Part shown: positions 10,075 through 17,569 of the stretch, in pieces
Numbering within the stretch: the first letter of the stretch is position 1
How the letters are laid out: every line of letters starts with the position of its first letter
Translations under genes and position numbers: made by a program
Notes under the pieces: generated by a model
Database searches by the model: none
What the model was told of the DNA's origin: nothing
Seen by the model: the letters and a program-made list of their open reading frames with translations, nothing else
From: an uncultured Spirochaetales bacterium
Lineage (GTDB): Bacteria; Spirochaetota; Spirochaetia; Sphaerochaetales; Sphaerochaetaceae
Length of the DNA: 64,000 bases
Assembly: GCA_949300325.1 (NCBI GenBank)
Contig: CASGDQ010000024.1
Span: 62,001-126,000, forward strand
Direction: 5' to 3'

Positions 10075-10985
10075 CAGGAAGCCTCCTCAAAAAGATTCAA
10101 AAGATCTATCCGGCAACGTACATTTGTCTTTCCGAATATGTTGGCAATATGGTTGTTTACTGTATTCACGCTTATGTTGAGCTTTGCGGCTATCTCCTTG
10201 TTGGTCAATCCGATCTTTATCAGACGGACAATCTCCATCTCCCTGTCTGTTATATGGAACCGCTCAGCAATCTCTTCAGCAAGCTCGGCTTTCTTCTCAT
10301 CGCTTGCAGGTATGGACAAGAGCTGTATCTTTTTTTCGGAATTTGCAAGAGCGATAAAAAGAAAAACAAGCAGCATGATGAAATAACATAAGGCGATCAA
10401 AGGCAGGAAAAAGCTTCTGACCTTATCAGTTATCATGGATGAGATGAAAAGCGGAAGCATGGCCAAGGATACGATCATTATGGTCAATGTGGCATGCCTG
10501 ACATTCTTTTCCTCTATCTTGCGCCTTACGCTTATCATTATTATCACGGTATAGACCAAGACGATGGAAAAAAGAGCATAATCCAGAACCACGAACAAAT
10601 TTTTCGGCATTACCAGATCCAAAGCAGCAACGGATGTGAAAAGAATGCTCAGCAATATGAATAAGACCTTTTCCCAGGCAGGAAACGGACGTGCCACCAC
10701 CCAGTTGATGAATCTCGGAATGAAAAATATCAAAAAGGCCACATCCAGAACGAAGATGCATTTCCATACGAGCATGAACACTGCAGAGAACGTGCTGTCG
10801 CCGAAAAGCAAGGCAAACTGCATCAATGAATATGAAAATACGACACCGATCAGCGTCGCAACGAAAACCACAAGGAAATTCGACCATTTAAGCTGAACCC
10901 TGCGCCCCCATACTATGGCGAGCGCAAGGTCCATTGAAGATATGGATATTGCAAAAATGCAAACCAGTAATGTCAGCCCAGTCAT
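10071..10985 (-). CDS. Membrane-anchored LuxR-family transcription regulator
   Basis: A 304-residue protein with two parts. Roughly residues 1-220 are hydrophobic and look like about seven transmembrane helices. The C-terminal 65 residues are a LuxR/GerE helix-turn-helix: ITDREMEIVRLIKIGLTNKEIAAKL and then NISVNTVNNHIANIFGKT, with the conserved T-N-K-E-I and V-N-N-H positions. This matches a class of spirochaete and Bacteroidetes regulators with a 7TM sensor module. It starts 3 bases after the RloB-like stop and overlaps the hydrolase gene. It may sense a membrane or extracellular cue and control this operon or others; the target is unknown. Confidence 0.82.
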   Translation of the reverse strand: MTGLTLLVCIFAISISSMDLALAIVWGRRVQLKWSNFLVVFVATLIGVVFSYSLMQFALLFGDSTFSAVFMLVWKCIFVLDVAFLIFFIPRFINWVVARPFPAWEKVLFILLSILFTSVAALDLVMPKNLFVVLDYALFSIVLVYTVIIMISVRRKIEEKNVRHATLTIMIVSLAMLPLFISSMITDKVRSFFLPLIALCYFIMLLVFLFIALANSEKKIQLLSIPASDEKKAELAEEIAERFHITDREMEIVRLIKIGLTNKEIAAKLNISVNTVNNHIANIFGKTNVRCRIDLLNLFEEASW

Positions 10986-10988
10986 GCC

Positions 10989-11624
10989 TTATTTGAAAGC
11001 CTTCTGGTTGTGTGACATATCCGCCTTGCCGCAGACGGTCTGGATGCATTCGTCGAAGAGAGGCATTGTTGTTGCCGCAAGCCCTGTCTGAATCTCAACC
11101 CTGTCATTGTAATTTCTTGCATTAAGGTCTGCTGTCGCATGCCTTGAGAACAGCTGCAAATGCAGGTTGAGCCCTTTTGTCAGAAGGAATTCCGGAGTCA
11201 TGGAGAAGCCAGGAATAGCCTGAGCCACCTTAGCTCTGATCGCATCAGCATCGGCTAAGAATGCGCTTGGCTGCATCAGGTGAAGAAGGAACCAGATTTC
11301 AAAACAAGGATTGAAATAGCAGAGGTTTATCTTCTTTTTCTTGGCATATTCCTCATATTCCTTTATCTCGTCGATATCGGTGCCAACCTCATCGAAGCCG
11401 AACAGGCACCAGACATGCTGATACTTGCCCAACAGCTTCTTCTTGCTTGTGGCATCGATAAGATGCTTCAAGGTAAGATCCTTGACATCCGCACATTCCA
11501 CCGTCAGGTTCATATAGCGGCAGTCCTTTCTCATCTGGGAAAAGTAGATTGCTTCTGCCTTTGTGGCGGTAACCAAGAGAATCGTACCTTTCGCCTCTGT
11601 TGTATTTTTCTTACGGATGGCCAT
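10989..11624 (-). CDS. RloB-like protein, partner of the RloA-like ATPase
   Basis: A 211-residue protein resembling RloB (Pfam RloB family), usually encoded beside RloA and linked to restriction or abortive-infection loci. Recognisable are an N-terminal strand ILLVTATKAEAIYF, a central VWCLFGFDEVG, and the hallmark CFEIWFLLHL. From memory of the family, the first motif usually has EG..TE and the second D.D; here the first acidic residue of each appears lost (TATKAE and GFD). The ATG at 11624 follows AGGAGG and shares a base with the upstream stop (TGATG). A GTG at 11627 is less likely. Confidence 0.75.
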   Translation of the reverse strand: MAIRKKNTTEAKGTILLVTATKAEAIYFSQMRKDCRYMNLTVECADVKDLTLKHLIDATSKKKLLGKYQHVWCLFGFDEVGTDIDEIKEYEEYAKKKKINLCYFNPCFEIWFLLHLMQPSAFLADADAIRAKVAQAIPGFSMTPEFLLTKGLNLHLQLFSRHATADLNARNYNDRVEIQTGLAATTMPLFDECIQTVCGKADMSHNQKAFK

Positions 11625-12907
11625 CACTTATCCTCCTTAACTTCTTCTTCCTCATCCTCCATCGGCGTACCGTCGTGAACGAAATAGAAGTCGCTGGTGA
11701 CCGGAAGCGCTCCAAAGGCTCCCTGGAGATATCTGTTGTATACGGTTGTCCTGCTTCTGCCTTTGAAATCGGAAAGGCTGAAGAAAACCGTTGAACTCTC
11801 ATTGTCCTTCTGTGCAAACCAGATTGCATCCTTTCTCAAAAGACCTTCCTTGAGCAGCGATGGATTGCAATCCACAACGAGCATCTGGCTGTGCTTGTTG
11901 CAGCTTTCGAATATCTCAACAAGGTGGCAAAGCACATCCGGATGCAAAAGCTGTCCGAAATCATCGATCAAAAGCGTCTTCTCGCTTACGAAGCTCGTGA
12001 AGAAAGCTATGCCGATGGCAACCAGACGACGCAGGGAAAGCGATTCCATAAGGAACGACTGGCTGTATCCGTCCACCTTCTTGTCGTTGACATAAACGTG
12101 GGTGAACACGACGGATCTTGTTCCATCCTCTTTCTGCTTGACCCCGACACGCCTTATATCGGTAATATCGAGAGCCCAGAGATAATTGACAAGCATGTCG
12201 CCCCAGCCCGGATGCTTTGCAAGGGCATCTGCGACAAACTGCTCGGCCTGAGTACCGACACCCATCGGCAGGACGTTCAAGGTATTCTTGAACCAGTTAT
12301 ACATCTGTCCGCTGGTCTGTCCTCCAGAAAGAGCCGATTCGCTCAAGAACGTCCGTGATTCAGGCAGATTCTTGGCAGCTCTCTTCTTATCGCCCCTGTA
12401 CAGTTTTCCGAAGCGGTAGACATAGCCTTCTCCATCCTCGATCTTCTTTCTTTCAAACATAACCTTCTTGGAACCGTTCACGATAAAATAAAGCGATTCG
12501 CAGAAGACCCGTTCGCGGTTAGCAACCAGGGTGTATCTTCCAATAACGGTAGGCTTTTCTTCGTTGCCTTCTTCTCCTTTTTCAAGAAGCACATCTATGC
12601 TTATCGTCGCAGGCGTCATCTTATCTATGCCATAGGCAAAAACGGTTCCGGAGAGGCTGCTTGCCAGAGGGTTCACAGTCTCAGGATCTGAAAGGACGAT
12701 CCTTCTCAATACCTCGAGAGCCCTTACAAAGGAACTCTTACCAGCTCCGTTCGGACCGATGACGGCACTTGTTTTGATCAGATTAAGCTTCTCGGTGACC
12801 TGGATGACCTTGGATGGATCAAGACGGTTGTCCTTGACAGCTTCGAAACTGATTGTCTGGCTCGACTTTACAGATTTGAAGTTTTCAATAGTCATGCTTA
12901 ACAGCAT
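11624..12907 (-). CDS. RloA/AbiLii-like AAA ATPase
   Basis: A 427-residue ABC/AAA-type ATPase of the RloA/AbiL group. It begins MTIENFKSV and has Walker A VIGPNGAGKSS (about 54-64), a long insert, and a Walker B-like TLLIDDFGQLLHPDV. The C-terminus has FSLSDFKGRSRTTVYNRYLQGAFGALP, matching the usual sLsDf...Y..G.yGa.P ending. Two positions differ from what I recall for the family: the residue after the Walker B aspartate is Asp instead of Glu, and the TTHD-like segment reads VDCN. The ATG at 12907 has AGGAGG and forms TGATG with the upstream stop. It probably works with the next gene. Confidence 0.8.
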   Translation of the reverse strand: MLLSMTIENFKSVKSSQTISFEAVKDNRLDPSKVIQVTEKLNLIKTSAVIGPNGAGKSSFVRALEVLRRIVLSDPETVNPLASSLSGTVFAYGIDKMTPATISIDVLLEKGEEGNEEKPTVIGRYTLVANRERVFCESLYFIVNGSKKVMFERKKIEDGEGYVYRFGKLYRGDKKRAAKNLPESRTFLSESALSGGQTSGQMYNWFKNTLNVLPMGVGTQAEQFVADALAKHPGWGDMLVNYLWALDITDIRRVGVKQKEDGTRSVVFTHVYVNDKKVDGYSQSFLMESLSLRRLVAIGIAFFTSFVSEKTLLIDDFGQLLHPDVLCHLVEIFESCNKHSQMLVVDCNPSLLKEGLLRKDAIWFAQKDNESSTVFFSLSDFKGRSRTTVYNRYLQGAFGALPVTSDFYFVHDGTPMEDEEEEVKEDK

Positions 12908-13557
12908 CACACCACCTCCTTAAGAGTTTGAGCCAGATGGCTCATCTTTTCAAATATATAAGGATAGCGGACGACACCCTCGCCTAATGCGATGATATCA
13001 TCCTTGTTTCCATGGCAATCGGAAGCAAGCAGATCGACAAAACCGCTTTCGCAGTACCGCCGAGCCTTATCCGATTTGCTCAAAGCCTTCCCATTCACCT
13101 GTATCAGATACCCCCTGTTATGGAATTCCTCGACAAGCGGGCTATCCACATCGAGCCAGCTGTAGCGTTCAATATGGGCTATTATAGGCACGCATGGACT
13201 CAAGGCCTCAAGCTTTTCCAAAAGATTCATTGGAGCGAATGTCGTGCTGAATTCGACAAGATAATATTTCCCCAAAAGCGGAATCCCTTTTATCGCAAAT
13301 TCATCGCGCACATAAATTTCGGACCCTAAAAAAGAAAAAAGGCCGCAGGAACAGGCAATCTCCGATGCTCTCAAATAAGCAGTGCGGATCTCGGATACCT
13401 GCGTAGTCACATATGGGTCATAAAGATGAGGAGTGAAGCACACGCCATCAAACCCAGCTGCCTTGTAGGTAGCCAGAAGCGCCTTTAACCCATCCCATTT
13501 GGCAAAGGAATCATCGATTTCAGGCAAAAGATGGCAATGTAAATCAAATAAGCTCAT
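12907..13557 (-). CDS. PHP-domain phosphoesterase, CpsB/CapC-like
   Basis: A 216-residue PHP-fold metal-dependent phosphoesterase related to CpsB/YwqE tyrosine phosphatases. The metal ligands are visible: DLHCHLLPEIDD at residues 5-16, then FTPH, LGSEIYV, IIAHIERY and LLASDCHGN. In many bacteria this family dephosphorylates capsule-regulating tyrosine kinases, but here the gene heads a tight operon with RloA- and RloB-like genes, while the Wzc-like kinase is 40 kb away. The ATG at 13557 is chosen because the PHP motif follows at once; it has no Shine-Dalgarno. A TTG at 13608 would lie upstream of the -10. Confidence 0.82.
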   Translation of the reverse strand: MSLFDLHCHLLPEIDDSFAKWDGLKALLATYKAAGFDGVCFTPHLYDPYVTTQVSEIRTAYLRASEIACSCGLFSFLGSEIYVRDEFAIKGIPLLGKYYLVEFSTTFAPMNLLEKLEALSPCVPIIAHIERYSWLDVDSPLVEEFHNRGYLIQVNGKALSKSDKARRYCESGFVDLLASDCHGNKDDIIALGEGVVRYPYIFEKMSHLAQTLKEVV

Positions 13558-13566
13558 ATTGATAGT

Positions 13567-13595
13567 ATTATAAACAGAAAAATACACAAAAATAA
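13567..13595 (-). promoter_or_regulatory. Promoter of the PHP-RloA-RloB operon
   Basis: A perfect -10 TATAAT (13572-13567) ends 9 bases before the ATG at 13557, with a weak -35 (TTATTT, 13595-13590) 17 bases upstream in very A/T-rich DNA. The leader would be 0-3 bases. Confidence 0.5.
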
Positions 13596-13734
13596 ATTTT
13601 TTTATCAATTTCAGACTATCGTGAAATAATAGCCCAAAAAATAGTTTTTAATTACAAAAAATGGTGGAATATTATCGGATAAACCAACATTTTAACATAA
13701 ATAAAGAATATTTCAGGATATTGATTTAAAAAAA

Positions 13735-13770
13735 ATAAAAAAAACTACTTAACATATGCTAAGTAGTTTT
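13735..13770 (-). terminator. Terminator after the 121-residue hypothetical gene
   Basis: Perfect 11-bp arms AAAACTACTTA (13741-13751) and TAAGTAGTTTT (13760-13770) flank an 8-base loop; T-rich sequence follows on the minus strand. The surrounding 13558-13786 is A/T-rich and holds no gene that I can see. The palindrome could also bind a regulator. Confidence 0.65.
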
Positions 13771-13786
13771 ATAAATCTTTAATCCT

Positions 13787-14152
13787 TTAAAAATCCAAAT
13801 CGGCCCTTTTCTCTGCAACCTTGGAAATCATTCCGGGCAGATGATCATCCAAAACAACCAAGCTGGTCCTTTCAAACGCATCGACATGATCCTTTATCCA
13901 AAAGAGCACATCATCATCGCCAAAGTCGGAAAAAGCCTCAAGAAAGCCTGAAAAAACCAGAATATCGAAGCTGGCGCTGCTGATCCATCTCTTCATCTGG
14001 CTGAACGCCTGCGAGGCCTCACCCTTTTGAAAGCTTTTGATAAGAACGCCCTCCATGGCAGAAAAACCGGTATCATAATCGATCACAGCGGCTTTTCTGC
14101 CAATAATATCCTTTCTGATATCTACACCTTCATAAATAACGATTTTAGCCAT
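13787..14152 (-). CDS. Hypothetical protein (121 aa)
   Basis: I do not recognise this protein. It is soluble, with no signal peptide or membrane segment, and alternates beta-like and helical stretches (MAKIVIYEGVDIRKD, FDILVFSGFLEAF, SLVVLDDHLPG), giving a small alpha/beta look somewhat like a receiver or Rossmann-like fold. It has no obvious catalytic motif. It starts one base after the lipoprotein stop at 14154 with a weak AGG site, so it is probably co-transcribed with it. A strong hairpin ends the unit. Confidence 0.65.
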   Translation of the reverse strand: MAKIVIYEGVDIRKDIIGRKAAVIDYDTGFSAMEGVLIKSFQKGEASQAFSQMKRWISSASFDILVFSGFLEAFSDFGDDDVLFWIKDHVDAFERTSLVVLDDHLPGMISKVAEKRADLDF

Positions 14153-14153
14153 A

Positions 14154-15251
14154 TCAATACCTCACAGAATCATAGATGCTGCTTTCATAGGCATCTTGTT
14201 TTTCATTCAGCCCCTCTATCTGCTTTTTTGATTCGCTATTGCTCTTTTGTGCAAACAGCAGATTGCTCTGAAGCCTATAGGCATCCCCGCTTCCCGTGGA
14301 GGTGCACACTTCATCGATAAGCTTCAAAGCCTGATCGATATCGCCTTGCGCACCGGTAAGAAGTGCGGCATTGTAGCCGGAAGGAAGATGACCTGTCTTT
14401 TTCCAGTTATCCCAAAAGCCCTCGCTTGAGGCCTTGAGGTTCCCATCCTTTGCATAATCATAGAACACCTCTACCGATTTATCTTTGGGCTTGTTGTTCA
14501 TCAGATCTACAGAAAGCGACATCCGCGTGGGGACAAGCTGCTTGAGAATGTCATTCTGGATCGACCTGAGCATTGAGCAGAAGTCCCAATAGGGATCGTT
14601 AGGAGAGAAATACAGATTATCAAGAGTTATATTATCCGAATCCTCCACATAAAACGAACGTTTTGCAACCACCTTCTCAGTTTGCGTGTCTATGATGGTG
14701 TATGAGAAGGTAAGGCTCAAATTAACCTGATAATAATAAATCCGGTCATACACCTTCCTGCTGTTGCCATCCTTGTCTGTGACAATACGCTCTTTGATCC
14801 TTGAATAGATATATTCATCCACTCCCATCGTCTCGATCTTTGGGATTATGACCGCATCAATCCCGTTATCCTTGAAAATCTTGCTCGCATCCACCCCCAC
14901 GGCAGAGGCATCCAGCACAGCATCGGTAAACGAAGGTCCCTTGATGGTAAAGTATCCGCTGGAAGAAAGCGTCTGCAAAAATCTTTCCGTGGCATAGGAA
15001 GCAACCTGATCCCTGAGTCTGGGGCTGTATGAGGAATATACAAGATTGTAGGGGCCAGGATCGATGCTTCTGATATACGCAGGAGGATTGTTGAACCCGA
15101 TATAGGGAACTGTAGATGCGACAGCAATATTCCTATAATGCCCCATGTCTATCTCGCTCGGAGCGATATATGAGATGGCCACACTGGTGGCGCAAGAGCA
15201 TAAAGAAAACAACGCAATGACAAGAATTAATAACCCAAAAAGTCTTTTCAT
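14154..15251 (-). CDS. Putative lipoprotein (365 aa)
   Basis: An exported lipoprotein by its signal sequence: a hydrophobic stretch ending LFSLCSC near residue 19. The mature part begins with an IAVAST-type strand and contains FLQTLSSSGYFTI and DAVIIPKIETMG. This layout resembles lipoproteins with a CsgG/GNA1162-like or DUF6340-like fold, but the family call is tentative. The C-terminal third looks helical and TPR-like (ALLTGAQGDIDQALKLIDEV), as in assembly-factor lipoproteins. It lies between two other uncharacterised genes. Confidence 0.75.
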   Translation of the reverse strand: MKRLFGLLILVIALFSLCSCATSVAISYIAPSEIDMGHYRNIAVASTVPYIGFNNPPAYIRSIDPGPYNLVYSSYSPRLRDQVASYATERFLQTLSSSGYFTIKGPSFTDAVLDASAVGVDASKIFKDNGIDAVIIPKIETMGVDEYIYSRIKERIVTDKDGNSRKVYDRIYYYQVNLSLTFSYTIIDTQTEKVVAKRSFYVEDSDNITLDNLYFSPNDPYWDFCSMLRSIQNDILKQLVPTRMSLSVDLMNNKPKDKSVEVFYDYAKDGNLKASSEGFWDNWKKTGHLPSGYNAALLTGAQGDIDQALKLIDEVCTSTGSGDAYRLQSNLLFAQKSNSESKKQIEGLNEKQDAYESSIYDSVRY

Positions 15252-15277
15252 AAATCAATTCCAAAAAAACATAATAT

Positions 15278-15302
15278 AAACCCGCCGAAACCTAGCAGGT
15301 TT
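15278..15302 (-). terminator. Possible terminator or attenuator hairpin after the 261-residue hypothetical gene
   Basis: On the minus strand AAACCTGC (15302-15295) pairs with GCGGGTTT (15285-15278) with one G-U pair; a T-rich tract follows about 9 bases later. A competing 7-bp hairpin GAAACCT/AGGTTTC uses 15287-15303. The hairpin lies in the gap before the lipoprotein gene, so it may reduce read-through instead of stopping it. Confidence 0.4.
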
Positions 15303-15306
15303 CAAT

Positions 15307-16092
15307 TCAGCTGCTGATCGAATGCTTGAGTATGTAACCGGCGACCTTGAGACCTTTGAGAAAATTGCTTTTCTCATTTAGGCAGACAAAAGGAAGCCCG
15401 TAATATATGCTCATAGCATCTGTAAACCCGAGATCGTCAAAGCTCAAAATGGCCTTGTACTCCTTCTGGAAGACCTTGCTGCTGTCATGGACGACCTCCA
15501 CATCAAGGCCAAGGTGCTTGGCAATGCGCAAGATCTCATCCTCTCTGACATCCTGCCCTTCAGCACCAACAAGTGCAAACGGCAAGCTCTGGTCGAAATT
15601 TTCCGACTGTGTTATCGAGCCTATCGTTATCATCAGATCGATGACATTCTCCCTTGTCACTTCAAGCTTTTTCGGATAAGGAAATATCTTGACCCAATCC
15701 GGAGTGAAGATCAGCCTGTTGAGGATATTCGGACTGGCTTCAGAAATCAGAAAGTCCCTGTACTCCAAATCATCCCCGTATGTATATAGAACCCGGGGCG
15801 GAAGATTGTTCATCACTCCCACCGACTTGCCCATGATATCCTTTCCCGCATCAAGCAGGATGAGCTGTTCGGAATTCTTCATCTCTGCTAAAAGGGATGG
15901 ATTATCGTATGCAAACGCAGAAAACGGAAGCGCCCTCGAATAGGAAAGGCACAAGGAACGTACACGATCCAAATCAGCTACGACGATCAATCTGGAAGAC
16001 TTGTCTGATGCTTTTTGGGATAACCCATCCAAAGCAGATAAAACGGCCTCTTCCTCCCGTGCAAGAATTGCAACAACCGTATAGTTAACCAT
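15307..16092 (-). CDS. Hypothetical protein (261 aa), alpha/beta fold
   Basis: I do not recognise the family. The protein is soluble, begins MVNYTVVAILAREEEAVLSAL, and has a repeating strand-helix pattern (SRLIVVADLDRVRSL, EQLILLDAGKDIMG, PFALVGAEGQDV, YKAILSFDDLGFTD) suggesting two Rossmann-like halves, as in GT-B glycosyltransferases or periplasmic-binding folds, but no diagnostic motif was found. It has no signal peptide. The ATG at 16092 has no Shine-Dalgarno but an extended -10 ends 6 bases upstream. Confidence 0.7.
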   Translation of the reverse strand: MVNYTVVAILAREEEAVLSALDGLSQKASDKSSRLIVVADLDRVRSLCLSYSRALPFSAFAYDNPSLLAEMKNSEQLILLDAGKDIMGKSVGVMNNLPPRVLYTYGDDLEYRDFLISEASPNILNRLIFTPDWVKIFPYPKKLEVTRENVIDLMITIGSITQSENFDQSLPFALVGAEGQDVREDEILRIAKHLGLDVEVVHDSSKVFQKEYKAILSFDDLGFTDAMSIYYGLPFVCLNEKSNFLKGLKVAGYILKHSISS

Positions 16093-16098
16093 GGCTTA

Positions 16099-16127
16099 AG
16101 CATACCATATCAGGACATAAAAAAGAA
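16099..16127 (-). promoter_or_regulatory. Promoter for the gene at 15307-16092, leaderless arrangement
   Basis: An extended -10 (TGG then TATGCT, 16104-16099) ends 6 bases before the ATG at 16092; the -35 position (TTCTTT, 16127-16122) is weak. Transcription should begin at or next to the start codon. Confidence 0.5.
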
Positions 16128-16157
16128 TAGGAAACAAAATGAGAGGTTTAGGAGGCT

Positions 16158-16185
16158 TTGAAACATTTAACACTTCCATTATAAT
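16158..16185 (+). promoter_or_regulatory. Sigma-70 type promoter for the small acidic gene
   Basis: TTGAAA (16158-16163), a 16-base spacer and a perfect TATAAT (16180-16185). The ATG at 16196 is 10 bases beyond, so the leader is only about 3-5 bases. Confidence 0.65.
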
Positions 16186-16195
16186 ATTAGGGCAT

Positions 16196-16348
16196 ATGTA
16201 CGATTTCTATGATGACGACGAGATTGATGAGCAAGCGGAAGAAAGCGAAAGCTTCTTCACGGATATGAGAAAACTGCTCAAAGTTATGGAAGACGTGGAA
16301 GAAGAATTGGAAGATCTCCCTGACGAAGAGGCCGACGTGGATTTCTGA
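16196..16348 (+). CDS. Small highly acidic protein (50 aa)
   Basis: A 50-residue protein starting MYDFYDDDEIDEQAEESE. About half its residues are D or E and there is a short amphipathic helix FFTDMRKLLKVMEDVEEEL in the middle. I do not recognise it. The ATG at 16196 is chosen over one at 16139 because a good promoter lies between the two. A conserved DNA-mimic, chaperone-like or partner-binding role is possible but not shown. No clear terminator was found before the next gene. Confidence 0.55.
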   Translation: MYDFYDDDEIDEQAEESESFFTDMRKLLKVMEDVEEELEDLPDEEADVDF

Positions 16349-16433
16349 ACGGAGCCTGCTTTTTTCCTTCAGATTATGAGAATTTCGGCTAAGAACCCCC
16401 TTTGTTATTAAAAAATGTAAAAAATTTGCATAA

Positions 16434-16452
16434 ATATGCACCTTATGCATAT
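16434..16452 (+). promoter_or_regulatory. Inverted repeat upstream of the aromatic-type ABC transporter
   Basis: Perfect 7-bp arms ATATGCA (16434-16440) and TGCATAT (16446-16452) around CCTTA. It lies 53 bases before the binding-protein ATG, near a TTGCAT that could act as -35. Operator-like; no T-run, so not a terminator. Confidence 0.4.
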
Positions 16453-16504
16453 TGAAGCTTAATTTCGGTTACGCTATCATTTTCTCATAATTTGGAGGGA
16501 TCAA

Positions 16505-17503
16505 ATGAAAAAAATTGCTCTTGTATTCACCTTGTTGCTTGTAGCTGGAATCCTTTTTGCAGGTGGAGCCAGCGAAGCGGCGGACGACGGTACCGTTAAA
16601 ATCGGTGTATCCAAGCTCATGAGCCATGCAGCACTTGATGCGGTTGAGACCGGAATGCAGGATTATCTTGCCACCACCGACCTCAAGGTCAGCTATGACT
16701 TTCAAAACGCAAACGGCGATATCAGCAGCAGCGCATCCATCGCTCAGAAATTCAAGGATGACAACGACGATATCGTAATAGGTATTGCAACCCCGACTGC
16801 CCAGGCGCTTGTAAATGTCTTTTCTGACACTCCGATAATCTTTGCAGCCGTCACGGATCCTGTGGACGCAGGACTTGTCGATTCATATGAAGGAAGCGCG
16901 GATACAAATGTCTGCGGAGTATCCGATCTGAGCCCGGTTGAAGAGCAGATCAAGCTTCTTATGGACATCACCGGTGCAAAAACAATCGGAAATATCTACG
17001 CATCCGGAGAGGCCAACGGAGTAGCTCTCATGAACATGGCGAAGGAAGCAACGGAAAAGCTTGGAGGCACATTCGTTTCTGCAGCAGTCGCAAATTCTTC
17101 AGAAGTCATGATGGCCACCCAGTCGATCATCGACCGTGTTGATGCAGTATACATCGCTACCGACAATGCAGTAATCAGCGCTCTTGCATCCGTTGATCAG
17201 GTATGCTCGGACAACAACAAGCCGCTCTTCTCGTCCGACCCGTCCGGCGTGGATGGCCTCGATTGCCTTATTGCATGGGGATTCAACTATTATCAGATCG
17301 GAGTGGAGACAGGAAAGGCTGTTGAGAAGATTGCAAAAGGCACCAACGCCGGCACCCTTGGAACCATATACCTCACAGATCCTGCGGATTTCGAGCTCTG
17401 GTTCAACCTCGACACAGCCGCCAAACTTGGAATCACAATCGACCAAAGCTATCAGGATATGGCAGCAGTTCTGATAAAAGACGGTCAGAAGATTGTAAAA
17501 TAA
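16505..17503 (+). CDS. ABC transporter substrate-binding protein (tryptophan/tyrosine type)
   Basis: A 332-residue periplasmic binding protein of the ABC_sub_bind family (PF04392), similar to TrpX. A signal peptide ends LFAGGASEA. The mature part begins KIGVSKLMSHAALDAVETGM and contains the family features IATPTAQAL, PIIFAAVTDPVDAGLV and YIATDNAVIS. TrpXYZ transporters in Gram-positives take up aromatic amino acids, but substrates vary, so the ligand is inferred. GGAGG precedes the ATG. The permease and ATPase genes follow after a strong hairpin. Confidence 0.88.
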   Translation: MKKIALVFTLLLVAGILFAGGASEAADDGTVKIGVSKLMSHAALDAVETGMQDYLATTDLKVSYDFQNANGDISSSASIAQKFKDDNDDIVIGIATPTAQALVNVFSDTPIIFAAVTDPVDAGLVDSYEGSADTNVCGVSDLSPVEEQIKLLMDITGAKTIGNIYASGEANGVALMNMAKEATEKLGGTFVSAAVANSSEVMMATQSIIDRVDAVYIATDNAVISALASVDQVCSDNNKPLFSSDPSGVDGLDCLIAWGFNYYQIGVETGKAVEKIAKGTNAGTLGTIYLTDPADFELWFNLDTAAKLGITIDQSYQDMAAVLIKDGQKIVK

Positions 17504-17524
17504 TCTAAAAGGAATTAAAGTTTA

Positions 17525-17548
17525 AGGGCCACCTTTTCCGGTGGCCTT
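17525..17548 (+). terminator. Hairpin between binding-protein and permease genes
   Basis: Nine paired bases, including one G-U, flank a 6-base loop (GGCCACC at 527-533 with GGTGGCC at 540-546). The T-run is poor, so it probably causes partial termination or mRNA protection, giving more binding protein than permease. Confidence 0.6.
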
Positions 17549-17569
17549 ATTCACACCAGAGGGGTTTAT

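Noticed and set aside
16348-16380. Terminator for the small acidic gene
   Set aside because: A T-run is present but only weak, bulged pairing (AGGC/GCCT) precedes it.
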